DNA from: Acidobacteriota bacterium
Lineage (GTDB): Bacteria; Acidobacteriota; UBA6911; RPQK01; DATIPO01
Reading direction: 5' to 3'
Assembly (NCBI GenBank): GCA_028277865.1
Contig: JANQFM010000322.1
Coordinates: forward strand, 1-7,837
Length of the DNA stretch: 7,837 nucleotides
How positions within the stretch are numbered: position 1 is the stretch's first letter; every line of letters starts with the position of its first letter. Both the position numbers and the translations under genes were made by a program. This document shows, one piece after another, positions 1 to 5,125 of this stretch. The notes beneath the pieces are model-generated. The model saw only the letters and a program-made list of their open reading frames with translations, was not told the origin of the DNA and did no database searches.

Positions 1-72
1 GACTTCCTGATCAATGCCCGCATCATCGATGCGACCGGCACGGAGCCCTTCCAGGCAGCCGTACTGGTCGCA
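1..72 (+). other. Amidohydrolase N-terminal fragment (inverted copy)
   Basis: Read from base 1, the plus strand gives DFLINARIIDATGTEPFQAA followed by VLV. This looks like the first beta strands of a secreted amidohydrolase (metal-dependent hydrolase fold), where a 'LINARIIDATG..PF.AAVLV' stretch usually follows the signal peptide. After about base 72 the frame reads the antisense of another amidohydrolase start and stops at a TGA at 121-123, so this is not a working gene here. The peptide from base 37 to about 70 is the natural continuation of the minus-strand gene starting at 182, but it lies in the wrong orientation. Either a paralogue was truncated by an inversion or the contig end is folded back. 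Confidence 0.5.
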
Positions 73-182
73 TCGATGATGCGGGCATTGATCAGGACCA
101 AGGGTTCGGGACGCTCAGGCTGAGCACTCAGCGGCAGCAACAGAATCAAGCCCGCAATCCAGACGCTGCAAAAATTCCTCAT
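1..182 (-). CDS. Secreted amidohydrolase, 5' end only (partial)
   Basis: The ATG at 182-180 opens a frame that stays open to the window edge (60 codons). Residues 1-20 form a classic signal peptide: MRN, a hydrophobic core WIAGLILLLPL, then SAQ. A short linker PERPEP follows, then LVLINARIIDAT, which matches the N-terminal strand of the amidohydrolase superfamily (imidazolonepropionase/prolidase-like secreted metal hydrolases). From about residue 40 (base 65 downward) the reading becomes STAAWKGS and then the antisense of its own start, which does not look like the family. The genuine continuation GTEPFQAAVL is present on the opposite strand. No good Shine-Dalgarno precedes the ATG; a promoter-like -10 lies only 8 bases upstream, so the mRNA could be nearly leaderless. 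Substrate cannot be told from so little. Confidence 0.6.
   Translation of the reverse strand, partial: MRNFCSVWIAGLILLLPLSAQPERPEPLVLINARIIDATSTAAWKGSVPVASMMRALIRK
5..97. repeat. 32-bp perfect inverted repeat with 29-bp loop at the window edge
   Basis: Bases 5-36 and 66-97 are exact reverse complements (32 bp) around a 29-bp centre. The arms encode (L)INARIIDAT in both directions. The flanks differ (GACT before the left arm; the right arm continues into the minus-strand signal-peptide code), so the similarity ends abruptly. Coding sequence at both arms argues against a regulatory hairpin. It looks like a fold-back junction, biological or artefactual. Confidence 0.85.
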
Positions 183-190
183 GGGGCGTG

Positions 191-219
191 ATTGTAGCAA
201 TGCAGTTGTCAGTTGTCAG
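191..219 (-). promoter_or_regulatory. Possible promoter of the amidohydrolase, -35 inside heptamer repeats
   Basis: On the minus strand, CTGACA (219-214) and TACAAT (196-191) are separated by 17 bp, each one mismatch from the sigma-70 consensus. The -35 is supplied by the heptamer array at 203-236, in which CTGACA recurs every 7 bp. The predicted start would be only a few bases from the ATG at 182. This is a motif match only. Confidence 0.3.
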
Positions 220-236
220 TTGTCAGTTGTCAGTTG
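203..236 (+). repeat. Tandem heptamer array (CAGTTGT), 4.9 copies
   Basis: Four perfect copies of CAGTTGT are followed by a partial CAGTTG. It lies between the amidohydrolase start and the hairpin element at 243-334. I see no inverted partner array nearby. It resembles the short tandemly repeated repetitive (STRR) heptamers described in cyanobacteria. Copy number could vary by slippage, and the array overlaps the putative -35 of the downstream gene. Confidence 0.9.
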
Positions 237-242
237 GGGGGC

Positions 243-334
243 GGTCCAAAGTCCAAGGTCCAAGGTCCAAGGTCCAAGCAAAAGGAGATTTGCACACTCT
301 GGCGACTTTGGACCTTGGACTTTGGACCTTGGAC
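243..334. repeat. Heptamer-armed palindromic element (GGTCCAA / TTGGACC)
   Basis: Five units of GGTCCAA (one reading AGTCCAA) cover 243-277. About four inverted units TTGGACC/TTGGACT cover 308-334. Bases 243-263 and 308-328 are exact reverse complements (21 bp), and other registers pair nearly as well. The loop contains a smaller stem, GCAAA (278-282) with TTTGC (289-293). It lies in the 178-bp gap between the phoR-like stop and the amidohydrolase start. There it could form a strong RNA hairpin, acting as a 3' stabiliser or partial attenuator, but no T-run follows on either strand, so it is not a typical intrinsic terminator. Confidence 0.9.
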
Positions 335-360
335 AATCCTCCTGCCTGACCGCCAGCCAA

Positions 361-2190
361 TCACCCTTCGTCAGGCGGCTTCAGCGGCAGGCTGTGCTGG
401 CCTTGACCGGCTTGGGGGTCGGTTACGACGGGGAGTTGCATTCGGAAGATGCTGCCCTTGCTGACAGCGCTCTCGACGGAGACATTGCCGCCCAGCGACA
501 GGCAGACATGCTTGACAATTGCCAGTCCTAGGCCCGTGCCGCCCATCTCGCGCGAACGGGCCTTGTCGACCCGGTAAAATCGCTCGAAGATCCGTTTCTG
601 GTGCTTGGGGTGAATGCCGATGCCGGTGTCTTCTATTTCGAGGGTGGCGAACTGGTTTCCGCTGAAGACCCTGAGGCAGATCTTCCCCCCTTGAGGGGTA
701 TATTTGATGGCGTTGTCGAGCAGGTTGGTGATGGCCTGCTGCAAAGCATCGACCTCGCCCCAGACGCAAATGGGAACTTCGGGCAGTTGCTGTTGGACGG
801 TCAGGGACTTTTCGTGGGCCAGGGCAAGCAGTTCGCGGGCCGATTCGATCACTGCCTCCCGCAGGTCGACAACATTTCTTTGCAGGCCGCTTTCCTCGGA
901 CTGCAGGCGGGACAGGTTGAGCAGATCGGTGACCAAGTTGGAGAGGCGGTGCGATTGCTTTCGGATCTTGCGCAGGAATTTTTTGCGGATCTTGCCCGCC
1001 ATGTCGGAATCGTCGATGACCGTCTCGATCAACCCTCGTATCGCAGTGATGGGCGTCTTGAGTTCGTGGGAGACATTGGCTACAAAGTCGCGCCGGACGA
1101 CCTCCAGCCGGCGCAATTCGGTCACGTCATGAATTACGATCACGGCCCCGTCCAGGTTGCCGTCGCTGTCCAGCAAGGGAGCAGTGCGGGTCTGCAGATG
1201 CTGGTCGCTGCCGGTGTTCAGGTGAACTTCCCCTCGGGCCTCTGCTCCATTGAGCAGGGTGCTGGAAAGGGATTCCCGGATTTGCTCGACCCGAGTCACC
1301 TTGGCGATGTTTTTCCCGATGCACTGCGAAGGCGACAGCTGAAGCATCTTGCCGGCAGCGGCGTTCATCTGGACCACCCGACGGTCCCGGTCCACTGCGA
1401 TCACGCCTTCCACCATGCCGCTTAGGATGGCCAAGAGCTCCTTGCGGTCTTTGTTGATGGTGCGCAAGCGCTCCTCCAATTGGCTGGCCATGGTATTGAA
1501 CGCCTGGGCCAGCTGCCCCATCTCGTCGCTGGAGGTCTGGTCTACCCTTCTCTGATACTCTCCCTCGGCGATGGCCATGGCCGCAACGGTCATCTTGCCC
1601 AGAGGGCGTGTCACGTGGCGTGCGAAGAGGTAGCCGACGAGCAGCGCTATCGCCGCAGCCACAAAGACTCCGACGGCCACAGCAGTCTGCATCTGGGCCA
1701 TGCGGTCCTCGATCACGGTCAAGGGCAGCGAGGCCCGCACGTAGCCCAGGCGCCGTCCTGACTGATTGACCGGCAAGGCCACGTAGAGCATGTCGGTGTT
1801 GACAGTATCGCTGTGGCGGCTGGCTGAGCCGTACCCATTCTTGTCGGCCTGCTGGACCTCGGGGCGGTTTCTGTGGTTGTCCATGCTGGCCGGATCCTTT
1901 TCGGAATCGGCGATCACCGCGCCGTCCTCCAGAATCACGGTCAGACGAATTCCAAGCGTGTCGGCCAGCCGCTGGACTCGCTCTTGTACTGAGGGATCTT
2001 GCCCGGCCGCCAGGGCGGAGTGCGATTCGTCGCGCAGCAGGTCGGCTTCCTTGCGAAGCTGCTCTTCACGGTCCTGCCGATAGGCCACTTTGACTTGCTG
2101 AGAAGCCAGCAGGCCGACGATCGAGGCCGTGAGCAGAATCAGCACCACATAGGCGGCGTAGAGTTTCCACAGAAATCGGGAGGTCTTCAA
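361..2190 (-). CDS. phoR: PhoR-type sensor histidine kinase
   Basis: Inner-membrane sensor kinase of 609 residues that would phosphorylate the response regulator encoded just upstream. Domains: membrane segment 1 at about 11-30; periplasmic sensor about 31-168; membrane segment 2 about 170-190; HAMP linker about 188-240; PAS domain about 245-357; HisKA dimerisation domain with phospho-acceptor H375 in FVANVSHELKTP; HATPase domain with N box (N489, N493), G1 DTGIGI (521-526), F box FERFYRVD (535-542) and G2 GGTGLGLAIVK (550-560). All catalytic motifs are intact. The start codon is TTG, three bases after the phoB-like stop, with AGGGGG (2202-2197) six bases before it, so translation is likely coupled. 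TM-sensor-TM-HAMP-PAS-HisKA-HATPase is the PhoR/WalK plan. Phosphate is inferred as the signal; no pst or phoU gene is in view. Confidence 0.93.
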   Translation of the reverse strand: MKTSRFLWKLYAAYVVLILLTASIVGLLASQQVKVAYRQDREEQLRKEADLLRDESHSALAAGQDPSVQERVQRLADTLGIRLTVILEDGAVIADSEKDPASMDNHRNRPEVQQADKNGYGSASRHSDTVNTDMLYVALPVNQSGRRLGYVRASLPLTVIEDRMAQMQTAVAVGVFVAAAIALLVGYLFARHVTRPLGKMTVAAMAIAEGEYQRRVDQTSSDEMGQLAQAFNTMASQLEERLRTINKDRKELLAILSGMVEGVIAVDRDRRVVQMNAAAGKMLQLSPSQCIGKNIAKVTRVEQIRESLSSTLLNGAEARGEVHLNTGSDQHLQTRTAPLLDSDGNLDGAVIVIHDVTELRRLEVVRRDFVANVSHELKTPITAIRGLIETVIDDSDMAGKIRKKFLRKIRKQSHRLSNLVTDLLNLSRLQSEESGLQRNVVDLREAVIESARELLALAHEKSLTVQQQLPEVPICVWGEVDALQQAITNLLDNAIKYTPQGGKICLRVFSGNQFATLEIEDTGIGIHPKHQKRIFERFYRVDKARSREMGGTGLGLAIVKHVCLSLGGNVSVESAVSKGSIFRMQLPVVTDPQAGQGQHSLPLKPPDEG

Positions 2191-2193
2191 GAA

Positions 2194-2892
2194 TCACCCC
2201 CTGTCGTCCATGAAACGATAACCCACTCCCCGGATGGTCTCGATCCGGTTGCGGTGGCGATCCAGCTTCTTGCGGATAGCCCGGATGTGCACGTCGATAT
2301 TGCGGTCGTGCACAAAGGCATTCTCGCCGATCACCCGGTTGAGCAGCTGGTCGCGCTTGAAGACCCGCCCGGGATAGGAAGCCAGAAAATGGAGCAGCCG
2401 GAACTCGGTGGCGGTAAGCGAAACCGGCTGTCCGTCCACTTGGACCTCGTGCCTGGCGGAATCGATCACCAATCCGGGCTGGACGATGCGCTCCCCTCTG
2501 CCGCCTCCCTCCTTGAGGGAGCCGCGGCGCAGCACTGCGTCCACCCGCGCTATCAATACCTTGGGGCTGAATGGCTTGACGACATAGTCGTCGGCGCCCA
2601 CACCCAATCCCAAGACAACCTCGCTCTCCTCGCCTTTGGCGGTGACCATCAAGACTCGGATGGAACGCGTCACAGGGTCAGACTTGAGCCGACGGCACAC
2701 TTCGATTCCGTCCAGCCCGGGAAGCATCAAGTCCAGCAACACCAAGTCCGGCGCTTGCTCCCGGACCATCTGAAAACCCTTCTCCCCGTTTCTGGAGGTC
2801 AGGACCGTGTAGCCTTCACGCAAGAGATTGTATTCGATCAGTTCCAATATGTCGCCCTCGTCTTCAATGACGATGATTTTTTCCTGCTTCAA
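2194..2892 (-). CDS. phoB: PhoB/OmpR-family response regulator
   Basis: A 232-residue cytoplasmic transcription factor. The receiver domain (about 4-120) has the acidic pocket E10/D11, phospho-acceptor D54 in LLDLMLPG, switch T84 and K106 in VKPFSP. A short linker (about 124-134) leads to an OmpR/PhoB winged helix (about 136-229) with LTATEFRLLHFL, the recognition-helix region RNIDVHIRAIRKKL, and the wing IRGVGYRF. The sequence is closer to PhoB than to OmpR in feel. The start is TTG at 2892; GGAGGAGG (2908-2901) sits eight bases upstream and no ATG occurs near the receiver start, so TTG is the credible start. It pairs with the kinase three bases downstream. It probably governs phosphate starvation or a related envelope response; the target is inferred from family and partner only. 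Confidence 0.93.
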   Translation of the reverse strand: MKQEKIIVIEDEGDILELIEYNLLREGYTVLTSRNGEKGFQMVREQAPDLVLLDLMLPGLDGIEVCRRLKSDPVTRSIRVLMVTAKGEESEVVLGLGVGADDYVVKPFSPKVLIARVDAVLRRGSLKEGGGRGERIVQPGLVIDSARHEVQVDGQPVSLTATEFRLLHFLASYPGRVFKRDQLLNRVIGENAFVHDRNIDVHIRAIRKKLDRHRNRIETIRGVGYRFMDDRG

Positions 2893-2900
2893 TTCGTTTC

Positions 2901-2908
2901 CCTCCTCC
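2901..2908 (-). promoter_or_regulatory. Strong ribosome binding site deciding a TTG start (phoB)
   Basis: On the minus strand GGAGGAGG lies eight bases before TTG at 2892. It is the only strong Shine-Dalgarno near the 5' end of this gene and fits the beginning of the receiver fold (KQEKIIVIEDE). Confidence 0.75.
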
Positions 2909-2927
2909 GTAAATCCGCAACCAGCAT

Positions 2928-2959
2928 AGTCTAGCGAGTCTTTATGAAGGGAATGTGAA
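2928..2959 (-). promoter_or_regulatory. Possible Pho-box-like direct repeat and -10 upstream of phoB
   Basis: The minus strand carries TTCACA (2959-2954) and TTCATA (2948-2943), an 11-bp-spaced direct repeat. This spacing is typical of PhoB/PhoP binding sites, and the form is close to the TT(A/C/T)A(C/T)A-N5 repeat of Gram-positive PhoP. It is only a partial match to the E. coli Pho box. TAGACT (2933-2928), four of six to a -10, lies 9 bp further on. No third repeat is seen at the next 11-bp step. If real, it implies autoregulation of phoBR and a promoter separate from the TPR gene. Confidence 0.3.
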
Positions 2960-2991
2960 TGGGTGTTTTCACTTGCCAGCCGAGAAGGAGG

Positions 2992-3402
2992 TCACATGCC
3001 TGGAGACTTCTGCAACTCCTCCTTCAGTTCCAGCAGCGGTTTGTGGCGGGGGAAGCGGTTGAGGCCAAGTGAGACGGTTTGGCGGGCCTTTTCCGGCTCT
3101 TCCTGCAGCAGGTAGGCACGGGCCAGCCAGAGGTAGGGATTGGGGAATCGGGGGCGGCCGGCCAGCGAGGCTTTCAGGAAGCGCACAGACCGCTTGAGGT
3201 CCTTGAGGTGAAAATAGCAGAGGCCGGTCAGGTAGTTGAGCTGTGCATCGTCAGGTTGGCGGGCCAGTTGGCGGTGCAGCACAACCAAGGCCTCGTCATA
3301 TCGCTTGGCGATGGCCAGCCGGACGGCCTGCTGCGATTCGTCTTCTTGGAGGACTGGCGAAAAGGGCAGAATGAAAAGGGCGGCGATCAAAAGCTGGGCC
3401 AC
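2992..3402 (-). CDS. Small secreted or envelope TPR protein
   Basis: A 136-residue protein starting with GTG at 3402. A hydrophobic N-terminus (about 3-17, AQLLIAALFILPFSP) suggests a signal peptide or anchor, though there is no basic residue before it. Roughly three tetratricopeptide repeats follow: about 22-50 (AIAKRYDEALVVLHRQL), 53-86 (YLTGLCYFHLKDLKRSVRFL) and 87-120 (YLWLARAYLLQEEPEKARQTV). TPRs are protein-binding scaffolds; no enzymatic motif is seen. The frame is open upstream to a stop at 3453-3451 and would add SRKRCRVIRWALYRFA, a basic stretch that would make a better signal peptide, but no ATG/GTG/TTG occurs there. No strong ribosome site precedes the GTG, so the start is uncertain. 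It lies 82 bp after the second M16 gene and 99 bp before phoB. Function unknown. Confidence 0.75.
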   Translation of the reverse strand: MAQLLIAALFILPFSPVLQEDESQQAVRLAIAKRYDEALVVLHRQLARQPDDAQLNYLTGLCYFHLKDLKRSVRFLKASLAGRPRFPNPYLWLARAYLLQEEPEKARQTVSLGLNRFPRHKPLLELKEELQKSPGM

Positions 3403-3444
3403 GGCGAACCTGTAAAGAGCCCAGCGAATGACGCGACAGCGCTT

Positions 3445-3466
3445 GCGCGATCAAGCTTGAGCGCGC
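3445..3466. repeat. 22-bp near-perfect palindrome in the M16-TPR gap
   Basis: GCGCG-A-TCAAG / CTTGA-G-CGCGC reads the same on both strands apart from one central-arm mismatch (3450/3461). It contains the perfect palindrome TCAAGCTTGA (3451-3460). With no loop and no T-run it is not a terminator. It may be an operator or chance sequence between the second M16 gene and the TPR gene. Confidence 0.6.
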
Positions 3467-3484
3467 CATTCGCGGGCCTTGAAA

Positions 3485-5125
3485 TCACTGCTGCGGATAT
3501 TTCATCGTCATCGGATCCGGCAGCGGAATGGTTGCTGGCCGGCTTCCGCCGGGCAGCTTGCTGAACGAATACTGCGGACGGTCGGGATGGCCCGCCTGCA
3601 TGTCATCCACATTGCCGACAGCCAAGATGACCAGCTTGTCGGGATCGAGGTATTGCCGGGCCACTCGCAGCACGTCTTCGATGCTGACGGCACGGACCTT
3701 GTCGCGGTAGGTCTGCCAATAGTCGGGATCGCGCTCCGTCAGTTCGTCATTGGCAAAGGTGCCCGCCACAGCCGCAGCCGACGAAAAGCGGCGCGGGAAG
3801 ACCTCGATAGTCGCCGTCTTGACGGTGTCCAGCTCTTCCTGGCTGACCTTCTCGCTTCGAATGCGTCCGATCTCCTCCAGGATGATCTGGGCCGCCTGGG
3901 CGCAAGTGGAGCTCTTGGACTGGAAAGAGGCCCGGAATTGCCCCGGGTAGTGCAGGCCGACTGTAAATCTCGAGCCGGCGCTGTATGCCAACCCTTCGTC
4001 CGATCGGACACGGTTGGTGATGCGGGAGGTGAATCCGGAGCCGCCCAGCACGTCATTCATCATGTCGATGGCGAATCTGTCCGGGTTGCCGCGGCGAATT
4101 CCCAGGTGCCCGAGCGAAATCCGTCCCTGGTTGACATCCGGCTTGTGGACCAAATAAAGGCCTGGCTGCGGCGTGTGGTCGAAATCAGGAACCGGCGGCG
4201 ATTTCTCGCCTGCAGGCCAGTCCTTGAAAGCCGCTTCCAGCTTCTGCTTCAAGTCGGCGCTTTCGAAGTCGCCCGAAATGGCCAGGATGAAATTGCCGGG
4301 ATGGTAGTACTGGCGGTGGAAGGCGTTCAGGTCCTCAGCAGTGATCGACTCGATGGAAGCCTTGGTCGGCTGACGATTGGTGAAATGATCCGATCCGCGC
4401 AGCAGCCGGCCCCATTCGCGCGATTCGATGGAACTGGTCCGGTCGTTGCGGCGTTCCATCTGCTGCAGCTGCTGGCTTTTGTAAAGCTCGGCGCGATCCT
4501 CCTGGAAGGCCGGACGCCGCAGCATCTCGAAGAACATCTTCAAGGACTGGTCCAGGTTTTCGGCCAGCGTGTTCAAGGTGGCGCCGCTGGCGGTGCTTCC
4601 CCCAAAGCTGAAGATGTTGGTGGCCAGAAAATCCGCCTCTTCGTCGAATTCCTCGGCACTCCACTTCAAAGTCCCTCCCGAACGCAAAACGCTCCCCACC
4701 ATGCGCGCCAAGCCCTCTTTGCCCTGCGGATCCAAGTAGGCGCCTGAACGGATGGTCAACGAGATGTTGATCAGGGGCAGATTGTGGTCCTCCACCATGA
4801 AAGCCACCACGCCGTTGTCGAGAACCTGACGGTACTCCTTGGCCTGAGGCGGCTGATAGTCGAGGGCCGGGTATGCGATTTCCTTGGGATGGGCGGGGAT
4901 CTGCTTGTCGTTGCTCTCTTCCCCGGCAGCAAGCAAGCCCGCGCCCGACACGAGCAGGCAAAAAGCCAGTGCAAGGCTGGCGAACCAGGAAACCGGAAAC
5001 CGGAAACCGGAAGGCGGCAGAACGGATTGGAAGGGTGTGCCGGTTGCCTTGCTTCCCTTGGGCCGCATCCCCACCTGCGGTTTCCGGTTCACGGCTTCCG
5101 GTCTCCGATCAGTTGTTCTGTTCAT
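3485..5125 (-). CDS. M16-family peptidase-like protein, zinc site lost (partner subunit)
   Basis: A 546-residue exported protein with the two-domain M16B fold but no HxxEH. Where active homologues read GLAHxxEHxxxxGT, this one reads GLARMVGSVLRSGGT (138-152), so R141, G144 and S145 replace the two zinc histidines and the catalytic glutamate. The C-terminal half keeps the glycine loop GGSGFTSR (361-368) and RSDEGLAYS (374-382), including the tyrosine of the substrate-orienting R/Y pair. Known two-subunit M16B enzymes and mitochondrial processing peptidase split duties this way, so it is probably the non-catalytic half of a heterodimer with the upstream product. The ATG overlaps the upstream stop (ATGA) and follows AAGGAGGT (5138-5131) by five bases, fixing the start. 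Residues 1-47 are odd: they are largely encoded by a palindromic repeat (4985-5112). The hydrophobic signal core is only at about 48-66. Confidence 0.9.
   Translation of the reverse strand: MNRTTDRRPEAVNRKPQVGMRPKGSKATGTPFQSVLPPSGFRFPVSWFASLALAFCLLVSGAGLLAAGEESNDKQIPAHPKEIAYPALDYQPPQAKEYRQVLDNGVVAFMVEDHNLPLINISLTIRSGAYLDPQGKEGLARMVGSVLRSGGTLKWSAEEFDEEADFLATNIFSFGGSTASGATLNTLAENLDQSLKMFFEMLRRPAFQEDRAELYKSQQLQQMERRNDRTSSIESREWGRLLRGSDHFTNRQPTKASIESITAEDLNAFHRQYYHPGNFILAISGDFESADLKQKLEAAFKDWPAGEKSPPVPDFDHTPQPGLYLVHKPDVNQGRISLGHLGIRRGNPDRFAIDMMNDVLGGSGFTSRITNRVRSDEGLAYSAGSRFTVGLHYPGQFRASFQSKSSTCAQAAQIILEEIGRIRSEKVSQEELDTVKTATIEVFPRRFSSAAAVAGTFANDELTERDPDYWQTYRDKVRAVSIEDVLRVARQYLDPDKLVILAVGNVDDMQAGHPDRPQYSFSKLPGGSRPATIPLPDPMTMKYPQQ
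4985..5112 (-). repeat. Heptamer-armed palindromic element inside the M16 partner gene
   Basis: Plus-strand 4993-5013 carries three CCGGAAA/G units. Plus-strand 5079-5107 carries inverted units GGTTTCC, GGTTCAC, GGCTTCC, GGTCTCC. A 12-bp exact match (4991-5002 or 4998-5009 with 5078-5089) pairs the arms across a ~65-bp centre. Read on the minus strand it encodes residues about 5-47 of the M16 partner protein (from DRRPEAVNRKP to PPSGFRFPVS) without breaking the frame. The same arm sequences recur, in the opposite strand sense, in the element at 7323-7464. Confidence 0.8.

Noticed and set aside
203..334. CRISPR array
   Set aside because: Units are only 7 bp, contiguous with no spacers, and one set is inverted, so this is tandem and palindromic repeat DNA.
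181..531. Plus-strand ORF with repetitive SVVSCQLSVV and SKVQGPSK stretches
   Set aside because: It simply translates the heptamer arrays and then the antisense end of the kinase gene. The same applies to a possible minus-strand frame running through the repeats from a TTG near 336.
2996..3115. Small plus-strand ORF (39 codons) preceded by AAGGAGGT at 2985-2992
   Set aside because: The Shine-Dalgarno is strong but only three bases from the ATG. The frame is antisense to the TPR gene and has low-complexity Ser/Arg content with no hydrophobic or domain feature, so chance is likely.
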